A model generated the notes under the pieces. It had not been told where the DNA came from and made no database searches. It worked only from the letters and a program-made list of their open reading frames with translations. Of a DNA stretch of 64,000 nucleotides, positions 12,179 through 24,746 are shown piece by piece. The first letter of the stretch is position 1. Every line of letters begins with the position of its first letter. The position numbers and the translations under genes are program-made. This DNA is from Symbiodinium natans (lineage: Eukaryota; Sar; Dinophyceae; Suessiales; Symbiodiniaceae). The DNA is taken from contig CAJNDS010002072.1 in assembly GCA_905221605.1 (NCBI GenBank), positions 245,501-309,500 on the forward strand, read 5' to 3'.

Positions 12179-12288
12179 CTAGGTTGCCCAGTAACCTAGG
12201 ATGAAAAAGGGCGCGTTTTGCCTAACAGGGGGTTATAAGAGAACCTAACCTACCAAAAAGGGAATAAGGGCACTACTGGGCATCCTAG
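12179..12288. mobile_element. Family C MITE downstream of the nitrate transporter
   Basis: This 110-bp element has ends CTAGGTTGCCCAGTAACCTAG and CTACTGGGCATCCTAG. It lies about 110 bp beyond the transporter stop codon and may sit in or near its 3' untranslated region. Confidence 0.8.
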
Positions 12289-12401
12289 CAGTAAGTAAGT
12301 AAGTCCTGCATGCTCATCGGCAAGTTAGTCTACATTAGGTGCAGTGCGAGAGCACGGAAAACATATGAACACAACATCAGCGGGACTCTCTGGAAGTGAG
12401 A

Positions 12402-13844
12402 TCAGATCACGTCAAGGGACTCCGGCTCGCCCTTGGCTTTGGTGATGCACCCGTCGTGGCCCTGGATGAGCACGAAGAGACCCATGGCGGCCGATGCGAT
12501 CACGATAAACCCAAGGATGAACAGGACATCGTCGGCCTCCGATGGGCCAAAACGGAACATGAGGCCCCAGCACACAGCGCCGACGTTGCCCCCAGCGCCC
12601 ACCACTCCGGACACGGAGCCAGTTGCGGCGGGCTTCACGTAGGGTACGATTCCGAAAGTGCAGCCCTCCGCCATCTGAACACCGAGCGAGAAGAGCAGCA
12701 GGACGCCGATAGTCGCGCCCAGAGAGTCCATCTGGGTGAAGATCAGGAGCATGATGCCCTCCCAGACCAAAGAAAGAGATTGCGCATAGATGCGCCCGCG
12801 CATGCCGGTGGTGCCCGCCCCGAACAACCGGAACAGCTTGTCAGATAGAGCGCCGCCCATAGCGCGAGCGAAGAGGTTCATGAGGCCGAACAGGGAGGCG
12901 ATGAGACCCGCCTCGGAGACCGACAGCTCGTACTTGGTCTCCAGGTACACAGCGAGGATGTTGTTCATGGTGACCTCAACGCCGAAGCAGGCCGCGTACT
13001 GGATGAACAGAATCCAGGCGTTGTACTGGAAGAAACCCTGCTGGAACGACTTCTTGGAAGACCGGCGCTCCATTGTGCCCCTCTGCGTTAGTTCCTTGAA
13101 GTTGCCCTTCGGCGAGTCGTCCGAAAAGAAGTACATGCCAATGCCGGTACCGCATGTCAAAACTGCGGGGACGATGAAAGAAAGGCGCCAGGCCTGCTCG
13201 TCGTCAAAGCCAGTGCGGAACATGTTCCACACGCCGACCATGAGCAGCTGAACAGCACCGCCTCCAAGGTTGCCCCAGCCACCAGCCATGGCGTTGGCCG
13301 TGCCCACAATCTCCTTCGCGAACAGCTGCGAGCACCACGCCTGGCATGGCACAAAGCAGGCGCCCAGGACACCGATGAAGAAGCGGATGGTGACCAGGCC
13401 AGTAGCGTTGTTCACGAGACCACCGAAGAAGACCGGGATAGCTCCGAACGACAGTAGCATGGAGAACATGGTGCGCGTGCCGAACCTGTCGCACAAAGGG
13501 CCCACAGCGAAGCGCATGAGCACGGTCGACGCCACAGACGCGATGTTCGCGTTGTACACATCGTCCGTGGTCAGGCCCAGGTCCTTCTTGATCTGCGGCA
13601 TCAGCGGCGCGAACGCGAACCACGACGCGAAGGCCATGAAGAAGCCGAACCACGCGAAGTGGAAGCCGCGCATGTGCGGCCGCTTGAGGGAGAGCAGCTT
13701 GATCTCGGTTGCGCGGTCACCCTGCTGCGGGTCCACCTCGCAGTAGTATGTCTCGTACTTCTTCCACGAGCACTCGTGCTTGTTCGTCGTCGGGAGTTCG
13801 CCGTCGGCGGCCTTCTCGGGGGTGGACATCTCGGCAACAGCCAT
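12402..13844 (-). CDS. NRT2: Nitrate/nitrite transporter, NRT2/NNP family (major facilitator superfamily)
   Basis: This 480-residue intron-free frame encodes a high-affinity nitrate/nitrite importer of the NNP family, expected in the plasma membrane, where it brings nitrate in for assimilation. The hydrophobic pattern fits about 12 membrane segments. Seen directly: the N-terminal motif KRPHMRGFHFAWFGFFMAF (54-72); Arg111 in segment 2, followed by the MFS loop GPLCDRFGTR (115-124); the first nitrate signature AMAGGWGNLGGG (185-196); Arg327 in segment 8, followed by ALSDKLFRLFG (332-342); and the second signature GVVGAGGNVGAV (413-424). The two arginines match the substrate-binding pair known in NNP proteins. 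Length is normal for algal members (about 450-550). ATG at 13844 has a good context (AAG-ATG-G); a second Met lies at residue 6. TGA ends at 12402. The gene is GC-rich compared with its surroundings. No nitrate reductase or other partner is visible nearby. Substrate specificity for nitrate over nitrite is inferred. Confidence 0.95.
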   Translation of the reverse strand: MAVAEMSTPEKAADGELPTTNKHECSWKKYETYYCEVDPQQGDRATEIKLLSLKRPHMRGFHFAWFGFFMAFASWFAFAPLMPQIKKDLGLTTDDVYNANIASVASTVLMRFAVGPLCDRFGTRTMFSMLLSFGAIPVFFGGLVNNATGLVTIRFFIGVLGACFVPCQAWCSQLFAKEIVGTANAMAGGWGNLGGGAVQLLMVGVWNMFRTGFDDEQAWRLSFIVPAVLTCGTGIGMYFFSDDSPKGNFKELTQRGTMERRSSKKSFQQGFFQYNAWILFIQYAACFGVEVTMNNILAVYLETKYELSVSEAGLIASLFGLMNLFARAMGGALSDKLFRLFGAGTTGMRGRIYAQSLSLVWEGIMLLIFTQMDSLGATIGVLLLFSLGVQMAEGCTFGIVPYVKPAATGSVSGVVGAGGNVGAVCWGLMFRFGPSEADDVLFILGFIVIASAAMGLFVLIQGHDGCITKAKGEPESLDVI

Positions 13845-13876
13845 CTTGCTGGCTTGGAGCTAAAAAAGGGAAGGCT
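13845..13876 (-). promoter_or_regulatory. Putative splice or trans-splice acceptor upstream of the nitrate transporter
   Basis: Reading the minus strand, a pyrimidine tract (GCCTTCCCTTTTTTAG) ends in AG at 13860, 15 bases before the transporter ATG. This looks like a 3' splice acceptor. Because the coding frame itself has no intron, it could be a spliced-leader acceptor, as in dinoflagellates, or the end of an intron in the 5' untranslated region. Only the acceptor pattern is seen; its use is inferred. Confidence 0.35.
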
Positions 13877-14530
13877 TGGGTTGCCTGGGTTCGCTCTTGA
13901 GCTTGGCTGTTGCGCGTGCGGTGGGAGGTGTGAGGCTGTAGCCCACTCACATCAGAAACGCTTTACCGAGTTGTACTGGGTACGGCAACACCATGCTTTT
14001 TGGGTGATCTAAACATATGTGGAAAACAGCATAAAACAGCCTCGACCACGAAGAGCCCACGTGGCTTTTTGTTTGTGTCCAGCTCCCTCAGTTAGCACAG
14101 GAACCACAAAGGAACAGGGCACTGCTCCGCAAACCCCGCAACCAAATTATGCTTCGGAGTACGATACGGACGCGAAAGCGCGTACACGCGCGTGTCAGCT
14201 GCTTTGCACTCGTACTTTCGCAACATCCGATGGCGTTTGTGGTCATTTGACGAATGAGGCTTGCTGGCACAACAGGGCGACAAACGATGTGGTTCAAGCG
14301 ACGGGTGGGTGCACCCTCGCGGGCACGCGCCAGCCAGCGTGCGCGGGCACGGGTGCGTATATGAATGTGTGAGTGCGTGAATGTGTGTAATTATGTGTGT
14401 GCGTGTCTGTGTGTGTGTGTACATCCCTGTAGCAAAGGGTAGGTCTTCTGTAGAAGTTTAGTGGAATCGATAGTTTGTTGCAGGGGCCCTGGAGTGACTT
14501 GAAATGCAAATCGACCCAGAAGCCTGGGGT
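13877..14530. other. Intergenic region between the transporter 5' end and the ankyrin-derived array
   Basis: This roughly 650-base stretch is unique sequence with no convincing gene. It holds the presumed transporter promoter, but no TATA-like element could be singled out. At 14352-14422 there is a short GT-rich tract. The stretch 13896-13909 weakly resembles a reverse-complemented, internally deleted dinoflagellate spliced leader (see findings). Confidence 0.5.
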
Positions 14531-16210
14531 AATCGGATCTCTGAAAGAGTTGTGCGAACCCAGTTTCCAAGGGAGTAGGGACAAAGATTTGCAGAACCGC
14601 CGTGGTGACACGGTGCTCACCGTGTCGCGCCAGGGCCACCTTGAGATTGTGCCCTTGCTGTTGGGAAGTGAGTGCTCACACAGATCTGCAGAGCCATGCA
14701 AACTCCACTGTCTGCTCAAGGGACACGTGGAGATCGCATGCGCGTTCTTGCAGGCCGGGGCAAACAAAGATGCGCAAGCAGGGGATGTGCGCAAACCTTG
14801 TTTCCAAGGGAGTAGGGACAAGGACTTGCAGAACCGCCGTGATACACGGCGCTCATGACCGTGTCGCGCCAGGGCCACCTTGAGATTGTGCATTTGCTGT
14901 TGGGAAGTGAGTGCTCACACAGATCTGCAGAGCCATGCGAACTGCACTGTCTGCGTGTCCCTCAAGGGACATGTGGAGATCGCATGCGCGTTCTTGCAAG
15001 CCGGGGCAAACAAAGATGCGCAAGCAGGGGATGTGCGCAAACCTTGTTTCCAGGGGAGTAGGGACAAGGACTTGCATAACCGCCGTGGTACACGGCGCTC
15101 ATGACCGTGTCGCGCCAGGGCCACCTTGAGATTGTGCCCTTGCTGTTGGGAAGTGAGTGCTCACACAGATCTGCAGAGCCATGCGAACTGCACTGTCTGC
15201 GTGTCCCTCAAAGGACATGTGGAGATCGCATGCGCGTTCTTGCAAGCCGGGGCAAACAAAGATGCGCAAGCAGGGGATGTGCGCAAACCTTGTTTCCAAG
15301 GGAGTAGGGACAAGGACTTGCAGAACCGCCGTGGTACACGGCGCTCATGACCGTGTCGCGCCAGGGCCACTTTGAGATTGTGCCCTTGCTGTTGGGGAGT
15401 GCTCACACAGATCTGCAGAGCCATGCGAACTGCACTGTCTGCGTGTCCCTCAAAGGACATGTGGAGATCGCATGCGCGTTCTTGCAAGCCGGGGCAAACA
15501 AAGATGCGCAAGCAGGGGATGTGCGCAAACCTTGTTTCCAAGGGAGTAGGGACAAGGACTTGCAGAACCGCCGTGGTACACGGCGCTCATGACCGTGTCG
15601 CGCCAGGGCCACCTTGAGATTGTGCCCTTGCTGTTGGGAAGTGGGTGCTCACACAGATCTGCAGAGCCATGCGAACTGCACTGTCTGCGTGTCCCTCAAG
15701 GGACAGGTGGAGATCGCATGCGCGTTCTTGCAAGCCGGGGCAAACAAAGATGCGCAAGCAGGGGATGTGCGCAAACCTTGTTTCCAAGGGGGTAGGGACA
15801 AGGACTTGCAGAACCGCCGTGGTGCACGGCGCTCATGACCGTGTCGCACCAGGGCCACCTTGAAAATGTGCCCTTGCTGTTGGGAAGTGAGTGCTCACAC
15901 AGATCTGCAGAGCCATGCGAACTGCACTGTCTGCGTGTCCCTTGAGGAACACGTGGAGATCGCATGCGCGTTCTTGCAAGCCCGGGGCAAACAAAAATGC
16001 GCAAGCAGGGGATGTGCGCAAACCATGTTTCCAAGGGAGTAGGGACAAGGACTTGCAGAACCGCCGTGGTACACGGCGCTCATGACCGTGTCGCGCCAGG
16101 GCCACCTTGAGATTGTGCCCTTGCTGTTGGGAAGTGAGTGCTCACACAGATCTGCAGAGCCATGCGAAATTGGAAGCCCGGGCAAACAAAGATGCGCAAG
16201 CAGGGGGATG
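14531..16210 (+). pseudogene. Decayed ankyrin-repeat gene amplified as a 246-bp tandem array (about 7 units)
   Basis: Units begin near 14620, 14855, 15101, 15347, 15589, 15835 and 16082; most are 246 bp (82 codons) and appear more than 95% identical by eye. Each unit encodes two degenerate ankyrin halves: GHLEIVPLLLG and GHVEIACAFLQAGANKDAQ, joined by PCFQGSRDKDLQNRR. In the first unit both halves lie in one frame (DTVLTVSRQGHLEIVPLLL through GANKDAQ). From the second unit on, a missing base in the GGT-GAC codons before the first half creates a stop (RRGTRRS then TGA), and a 7-base insertion between the halves shifts the frame back. The unit at 15347 also lacks 4 bases, and the last unit is truncated near 16170. 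Ankyrin repeats normally mediate protein-protein binding, but no intact product can be read here. A short in-frame relic (14475-14858, 127 codons) is the best surviving piece. No promoter or upstream exon was found. Confidence 0.75.
14855..16081 (+). repeat. Five-unit core of 246-bp tandem repeats (satellite-like)
   Basis: Spacing between the repeated GACCGTGTCGCGCCAGG motifs is 246, 246, 242, 246 and 247 bases. The near identity of the units suggests recent amplification or homogenisation after the coding frame was already broken. Confidence 0.9.
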
Positions 16211-16395
16211 GAAGAGCTATATGAGGCTCCATCCAACGAAGCTCCTCATATTACCTCAGGATCTCACCAGGGACGCCTGGTGACGTACCTGCATTCTAGT
16301 TTTTCGGATTAGCTGCTGGGCCACCTGTGGCACCGATGTACGTATAGTAGTATACTGTAAGCAGAGAAAAAAGCCACCTATTGACCACATGGTCC

Positions 16396-16399
16396 ACGT

Positions 16400-16444
<45 letters not shown>

Positions 16445-16832
16445 TGCGTGTGAGTGTGCGTGTGCGTGTGCGTGTGCGCGCGTGCGCGTGCGCGTGTGCG
16501 TGTCTGTGTGCGTGTGCGTGCGCATGCGTGTGCGCACGTGCGCGTGCGTGTGTGTGCGTGTGTGCGTGTGCGTGCGCATGCGTGTGCGAGCACGTGCGCG
16601 TGCGTGTGTGTGCGTGTGTGCGCGTGCGCGTGTGCGTGCGTGTGCGTGTGCGTGTGCGTGGCTTCTGCGTTGCCGCGTGCGCGTTGCGCGTGCGCGTGTG
16701 CGCGTGCTGTGCGTGTGCGGTGCGTGTGCGGTGCGTGTGTGCGCGTGTGTGCGTGTGCTGCGCGTGTGCTGTGCGTGTGCTGGTGCGTGTGTGTGCGTGT
16801 GTGCGTGTGTGCGTGTGTGCGTGTGTGCGTGT

Positions 16833-16925
<93 letters not shown>

Positions 16926-17191
16926 GCGTGTTGCGTGTTGTGTGTGCTTGTTGCGTGTGTGCTGTGTGTGTGTGCTTGTGTGCGTGTGCGTGTGGTGTGG
17001 CGTGTGCGTGTGCGTGTGTAGTGTGCTCGCGTGCGCGTGCCTGTGTGTGTGTTGTGTGGTGCGCGCGGAGTGGTGTGTGTGTGGTGTGTGTGTGTGTGTG
17101 TGTGTGTGTTTGTTTGTGTTTGTGTGTGTGGGTGTGTGGGTGTGTGTGTGTGTGTGCATGTGTGTGTGTGTGTGTTTGTTTGTGTTTGTGG

Positions 17192-17225
<34 letters not shown>

Positions 17226-17345
17226 GTGTACGTGTATGTGTGTGTGTGTGTGTGTGCGGGTGCGCGTGCGGGTGCGCGTGCGCGTGCGCGTGCGCGTGGG
17301 CGTGGGCGTGGGCGTGGGCGTGTGCGTGTGGGTGTGTGTGTGTGT
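16396..17345. repeat. Long GT/GCGT purine-pyrimidine alternating tract (about 950 bp)
   Basis: Continuous alternating GT and GC dinucleotides with a pure GT core at 16842-16924 and hexamer patches (GTGCGC, TATGTG, GGGCGT). All six frames stay open because of the repeat; none is a gene. Confidence 0.95.
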
Positions 17346-19265
<1,920 letters not shown>

Positions 19266-19411
19266 TCATCCTAAACCCTAAACCCTAAACCCTAAACCCT
19301 GGGCAGACCAAGCGTCCCAAACCTGCCGCGGAAGCAGCGTGGATCGAGCGTCGAAGGCGTCGCCGCTTTACGTCTTCGGAAGCTGGGAGCTGCCCGGATG
19401 CAGCGGCTCAT

Positions 19412-19494
19412 CTAAACCCTAAACCCTAAACCCTAAACCCTAAGCCCTAAACCCTAAACCCTAAACCCTAAACCCTAAACCCTAAACCCTAAAT
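19412..19494 (-). repeat. Interstitial telomere-type array, CCCTAAA x12
   Basis: A single variant unit (CCCTAAG) in an otherwise regular array. Confidence 0.95.
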
Positions 19495-19627
19495 CCAAAG
19501 CGCCAAAATTCTTGCAGCAGCTGCAGCACTTCGTCCCTTGGCATGCTCACGCGCGAGAGGCGGCTTCGCAAGCTCCCGATGTCCCACGCTGCGTCGCGCC
19601 CGAAGCGCAGGAGGCCATCCCGACATA

Positions 19628-19736
19628 CCCAAAGGATCCATGTACCTATATAGTATATACTTGCGCCCTAAAGCTACTATATAGGAACCCCTTTAAGGCT
19701 CGAGTATATACTAAGTAGGTACATGGATCCTTTGGG
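19628..19736. mobile_element. Family A hairpin MITE, diverged subfamily
   Basis: Also 109 bp, but with ends CCCAAAGGATCCATGTACC and GGTACATGGATCCTTTGGG. The changes in one arm are matched by changes in the other, so the hairpin is kept. Confidence 0.8.
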
Positions 19737-19756
19737 ATATCGCACTCCGGCAGCTT

Positions 19757-19909
19757 GGGATGTTTCCCCTTGTACTAACAGTCCTTAACAGAAATCATAG
19801 TACCCCCTATATTATCATCCTATTCAGGAATGTTAATACGGATTCTAGTACCCCCCCCCCCCCCCCATTAAATTGCCTCTTAAGGCCTGTGAGTAAAAGG
19901 GGGAACATC
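19757..19909. mobile_element. Family D MITE, expanded copy
   Basis: The ends TTGGGATGTTTCCCC and GGGGGAACATC are present. The interior includes a C homopolymer (about 17) at 19850-19866 that separates two inner segments. Confidence 0.65.
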
Positions 19910-20264
19910 GCACTCCGGCAGGCATCGTGATTCTAATTTTACTGCCCAGGTCATCGTGCGGGCTTCGTCGGGCCTCTGCCCTCGCTGCGTCCATCACTCC
20001 GCTGCGCTCGGACTCTCGCGCTCACTCTCTCTGAAACAGCGTCCCTCCGCCCTTCTTCCGCAGGATGGGCTTTTCTACCCTCGAACCCCCAAAAGGGGCC
20101 CTTGATAGGGTGGATGATGGGGATTAAGGTTTAGGGTTTAGGGTTTAGGGCTATGAGGCCGAATAGCACATCCTGGTCCCCCCCTCCCCTCTGCACGCGC
20201 AGCCTTTTGGTCCACGGCCGGTGCAGCTCAGAGCTGATGGAGCCAGCAAAGGCCTCCCCTACAG

Positions 20265-20315
20265 TTTAGGGTTTAGGGTTTAGGGTTTAGGGTTTAGGGT
20301 TTAGGGTTTAGGGTT
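20265..20315 (+). repeat. Interstitial telomere-type array, TTTAGGG x7
   Basis: Perfect units. Confidence 0.9.
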
Positions 20316-20673
20316 AGCCTAATAGAACCCCTAACTCGAAACCCTCAAACCTGAGGATGAAGAGCCCTGGCACCTTGAGAGTACCAGTTCTTTCACATTG
20401 CTCGTGGTTCTTCAGGGCTTTGAGCATTCTACACCCCGCCCTAAACCCTAAACCCTCAACCCTCAACCCTAAACTCTAAACCCTAAACCCTAAACCCTAA
20501 ACCCTAAGCCCTAAACCCTAAACGCCCGAAATTTTTAGAGCCTAATTAAGGCCTAAAACTACCAGGGCTCCACTGCACGCAAGCCACTGCTATGGCTCCC
20601 AACTGTGCGCTACCTCTCAAGGATCCCGTGTAGCCACATGTTTGGGTTAGCTACGGGGAATTCTGGCGCAACA

Positions 20674-20722
20674 ACCCTAAACCCTAAACCCTAAACCCTA
20701 AACCCTAAACCCTAAACCCTAA
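20674..20722 (-). repeat. Interstitial telomere-type array, CCCTAAA x7
   Basis: Perfect units. Confidence 0.9.
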
Positions 20723-22308
20723 AAGAGTACCGCATGGGAGCCTTTAGCCAAAAACATGTTCTCACAAAAGCGGTATCTTTAAATCGCGCAGGCCTGGTAC
20801 CTGCAAGCAAGATGCCTTTGGCGTCTGAGGGTGAAACGGGGCCCCTAACATCAGCCTCCCCTGCTCCCTCACCCTGCATTCTGGAGGAGAGTCCGGTTAC
20901 AAGGGTTTAGGGTTTAGGTTTTAGGGTTTAGGGTGCACTAAGCCCTATAAGTCGATTACAACATTAACTTAATACCTGCGCGGCCTGTTCCTATGACCCT
21001 AAACCCTAAACCCTCAACCCTAAACCCTAAACCCTAAACCCATATTGGCAGGGCATGCTAGGCGACCTGCGAAGTCTTGCTCGATGGCCTGACGCTCACT
21101 TTCGTCGAGGGCTTGCTCTTCTGCCGCAGCTGTCCCTCATAGAGGCCACTCCTGAGGCACTTGTGCAAGATACGTGTATGCATAGTCAAGCAAACACACG
21201 AAGAGCCACAAGTCTTTACACATGCAAACATGAACGAAGATGTGTACATTACGTAGATAAATGTGTGTATATAACGATTGATCTACTAGATAACTAACTC
21301 ATTGTTTCTGAATTTGGCCTTGCCATAACAACTGCAAACTTTGAAGGTCGGGCTTTGGAGGTGATGTGGGATGCAGTCGGAAGGCTATAGACTTGTAAGC
21401 CCCCACTAAGGGATGGCTTGCACACTCGTTCATCGCAGAGTAATCATCAGGGTATGGGGTTTCGGGTTTAGGGTTTAGGGTATAGGGTTTCGGGTTTAGG
21501 GTATAGGGTTTTGGGTTTTGTCTTGCCTTGCACACTGCGGGTGAGATCGGAAGCAAAGAACCAAGACAACGACGAAAAAGGTGACCAACCTAAACCCTAG
21601 CACATCCTGAATCCATGACATCCACCTTTGCTTAAGAACCCCCCCCCTCAAAACAAACAAGTAGATTACCCTTATACTTTTTTTGAGGGGTAGCTGGTGA
21701 TAACAGCTCTGATCATTGGCTCAGGAATGTCGCTCTCCCTGGCTTAAGCTTCCACAAGTGGTGGTTGCATTCTCCAGGACTGTTTTTTGGGAGGCCTCTT
21801 TATAAAGTGAACCCTAGGCAGAAAAGATGTCCAGAAATGAAGACCCCCTGCCAGGAACGATCGGAAATGTCAGACCTCGCGTAATTATGTTGTCGCGGTT
21901 CATACCATAGTTAACCCTAAACGCTAGACCCTATAAACCCTCAACCCTAAAGCGCAAACCTCCCACGGGGTGGACTTGTTGGAAGTTTGGGGTACCAAAC
22001 CCGAAACCTTCAAAGCCCTGAGCCCTAGAGGTTTCGGGTGTCGGGCTTCGGGCTTTCAAAACAACCCAGAACCAATTTAGGGTTTAGGGTTTCGGGTTTA
22101 GGGTTTTCGACGACCCAGAACCAAGATCCAGACCCCTAATTCCTATGAGCCCTTCTCCTTAAGCACCCAAAACCCCCTCAACCCTCAACCCAACACTCCA
22201 CATGCAAAAGCCAATCATGTCCCTAAACCCTAAACCCTAACCCTAAACCCTAAACCCGAAACCCTAAACCCTAAACCCTAAACCCTCAACAACGCTACTG
22301 TGCCTCTT

Positions 22309-22464
22309 CATGTCCTCTGCCAGGCGAGCGGAGCGGCTGAACAGTGATCCGGCCTTTTTGGCACTTCAGGACTAGGTTGGCCCTTACATGTCCTCTGCCA
22401 GGCGAGCGGAGCGGCTGAACAGTGATCCGGCCTTTTTGGCACTTCAGGACTAGGTTGGCCCTTA
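22309..22464. repeat. 78-bp tandem duplication overlapping the left end of a family B MITE
   Basis: CATGTCCTCTGCCAGGCGAG begins at 22309 and again at 22387. Each copy ends in ACTAGGTTGGCCCTTA, the first bases of family B, but only the second continues into a full element. Confidence 0.85.
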
Positions 22465-22547
22465 AAGCCCTCTGAAAAAGATTCCTGAATATGATCCTCT
22501 TAAACCCACATAAGGGAAAATATGACATGTCCCAAGGGCCTACCTAG
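22450..22547. mobile_element. Family B MITE, full length
   Basis: A 98-bp copy with the same ends (CTAGGTTGGCCC, GGGCCTACCTAG) and a conserved interior (ATTCCTGAATATGATCCTCT). It is preceded by a 78-bp tandem duplication. Confidence 0.8.
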
Positions 22548-22556
22548 TAAACCATA

Positions 22557-22705
22557 AGCCCTAAACCCTACCCCTAAACCCTAAACCCTAAACCCTAAAC
22601 CCTAAACCCTAAACCCTAAACCCTAAACCCTAAACCCTAAACCCTAAACCCTAAACCCTAAACCCTAAACCCTAAACCCTAAACCCTAAACCCTAAACCC
22701 TAACC
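22557..22705 (-). repeat. Interstitial telomere-type array, about 21 CCCTAAA units
   Basis: Long, almost perfect array. Confidence 0.95.
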
Positions 22706-22896
22706 TAGAGGAGGGTTCAGGCTTTAGGGTCCGCAGGTCGCCTTCGCCGTCTTAGCGGTTGCTTCGTCTGCCTTCTAGAAGAGGGCGTAGAGGGCTTACC
22801 CCAAAAGCGTCCCATGTACCTCACTGCGGGAAACCCTACTTGGGGATATCAGTACCCATGAACCTCCAAGTAGGGTTTAAGAACATTTTCGGTCTT

Positions 22897-22972
22897 GGGG
22901 TTTAGGGTTTAGGGTTTAGGGTTTAGGGTTTAGGGTTTAGGGTTTAGGGTTTAGGGTTTAGGGTTTAGGGTT
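22897..22972 (+). repeat. Interstitial telomere-type array, TTTAGGG x10
   Basis: Opposite orientation to the array 190 bases upstream. Confidence 0.9.
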
Positions 22973-23876
22973 CGGGATGCAGTGGTCCGTCTGAGTTGAT
23001 TTCATGTTCCAGGTCGCCCCAAAAACCCTAAGCCCTAAACCTGAAGCCTCCCCAGATCCCAATATGCTGTATTCATACTACAGTCGAAGGGTAACTACAG
23101 GGTTTAGGGTTTAGGGTTTGGGGTTTGGGGTTTGGGGTTTGCGGTTGGGGTTTGGGGTTTGGGGTTCAGGGTTCAGGGTTCAGGTCCCTTTAGGGTTTCA
23201 GCGGGTTGTGGCTCTTCGTACGGAATTCGGCAATGGGAGAACCCTTGCTAGTAGGAGGGAAAGTGAGCTCTTCTTGCTTGGAACCATAAACCCTAAACCC
23301 AAAAAAGCCCAAAGAAATCCTAAACCCTTAACCCAAAAAAGTCCAAAGATATCCTAAACCCTAAACCCAAAAAAGCCCCCCCCTCAAAAACAAAAAAAAA
23401 ACTAAACCCTAAGCATTTAGACTTGGAGCGTCTGCCTCTGGCGCTGAGGCTGAGGCCATGGGATCCTTTGTGAAGTTCAGCTTCCTGCGCTTCTCATGGG
23501 GGTGCGGCTTAGGGGCTTTCAGGGTTTCAGGGTAATTGGTTTAGGGTTTAGGGTTTAGGGTTTAGGGTTTAGGGTTCAGGGTTTCAGGTTTGAAGGGTTC
23601 AGGGTTTATGCAGGATGACACAGGGGTTTAGGGAATTAGGGGTCCAGGGTTGAGGGATTTAGATTCAATCCGCGATTCAAGTCTGCATATTTACTGAGTG
23701 AAGCGAAGCCCTAAGCCCTATAGGCTCTAAACCTCTGGAACCCGAGGCCCGAGGCCTACAACACACGAAAGCCTAAGACCTAGAGTCTATCCTCAACCCT
23801 AAACCCTAAACCACACTCTCAAGGCAAATATCTCGCTCCCTCTCTCCCCCTCTTTCTCGCTCAAATTGTTTGTGTC

Positions 23877-24050
23877 CTTCCTTTTCCTTTTCCTTTTCCT
23901 TTTCCTTTTCCTTTTCCTTTTCCTTTTCCTTTTCCTTTTCCTTTTCCTTTTCCTTTCCTTTTCCTTTTCCTTTTCCTTTTCCTTTTCCTTTTCCTTTTCC
24001 TTTTCCTTCCCATGCCATCCCTTCCCTTCCCTTCCCTTCCCTTCCCTCCT
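23877..24050. repeat. Polypyrimidine CTTTTC hexamer array followed by CTTCC pentamers
   Basis: About 22 hexamers (23877-24008) and several CCCTT pentamers (24017-24046). The strand is all pyrimidine, so triplex-capable. The KEKEKE and SFSFSF frames are artefacts. Confidence 0.95.
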
Positions 24051-24222
24051 TCTTTTTTTGTGATTCTGTTTCTTCCTCCCGAAGCCACAAATCCCGCCAC
24101 CCAAACCCTACACCCAAAATTCTGACAGCCCCAAAACCCTAACTCCTAAACTTCCCCCTAAATCCTAAACCGGAACCCTGTCCCTAAACCCTACAGGCTA
24201 AACCCTAGGCCCTAAATCCGAA

Positions 24223-24318
24223 CTAAACCCTAAACCCTAAACCCTAAACCCTAAACCTTAAACCCTAAACCCTAAACCCTAAACCCTAAACCCTAAACCC
24301 TAAACCCTAAACCCTAAG
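24223..24318 (-). repeat. Interstitial telomere-type array, CCCTAAA x13
   Basis: One CCCTTAA-type variant. Confidence 0.95.
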
Positions 24319-24746
24319 CCGCGTCCTCTGCAGCGTCTCGGAAAGCCTGGGGCTGCTTAGAACGGACTCCTGCTGGAGGAGCAGCTGCAAATGCCTGGCG
24401 TTAGGGTTTAGGGTGGGTTGAGTAGGAATTAAGGGTTTAGGGTTTAGGGTTTAGGGTTTAGGGTTTAGGGAGGGCTTAGTAGGGTTTAGGGTTTAGCGTT
24501 TAGGGGGTTTAGGGTATGGGGATTTAGGGGGTGTAGGGGGTTTAGGGGGTTTAGGGGGTTTAGGGAGTTAGGGGGTTTTGAGGGCTCGGTGGTTTGGGGG
24601 GGTTTTCGGGGGTTGAGGGTTTGGAGTGTGGAGGTTTTTAAAGGGCATCCCAACTGTCATATCTTAAACAACTGTATTCTACTACCTCCCTGAGGGATTG
24701 CGCGGGCCCATCTCCCACCCTTACATACACCCAAGTGTGTGCTACA

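Noticed and set aside
12396-13746. Plus-strand and other-frame ORFs of up to 158 codons over the transporter
   Set aside because: These are shadows of the GC-rich transporter gene and show no family motifs.
14294-16236. Minus-strand repeated ORFs (for example METRFAHIPCLRIFVCPG)
   Set aside because: They are antisense to the ankyrin-derived units; the sense strand explains the sequence.
23799-24142. Lysine/glutamate-rich and phenylalanine/serine-rich frames
   Set aside because: They come from the CTTTTC polypyrimidine array.
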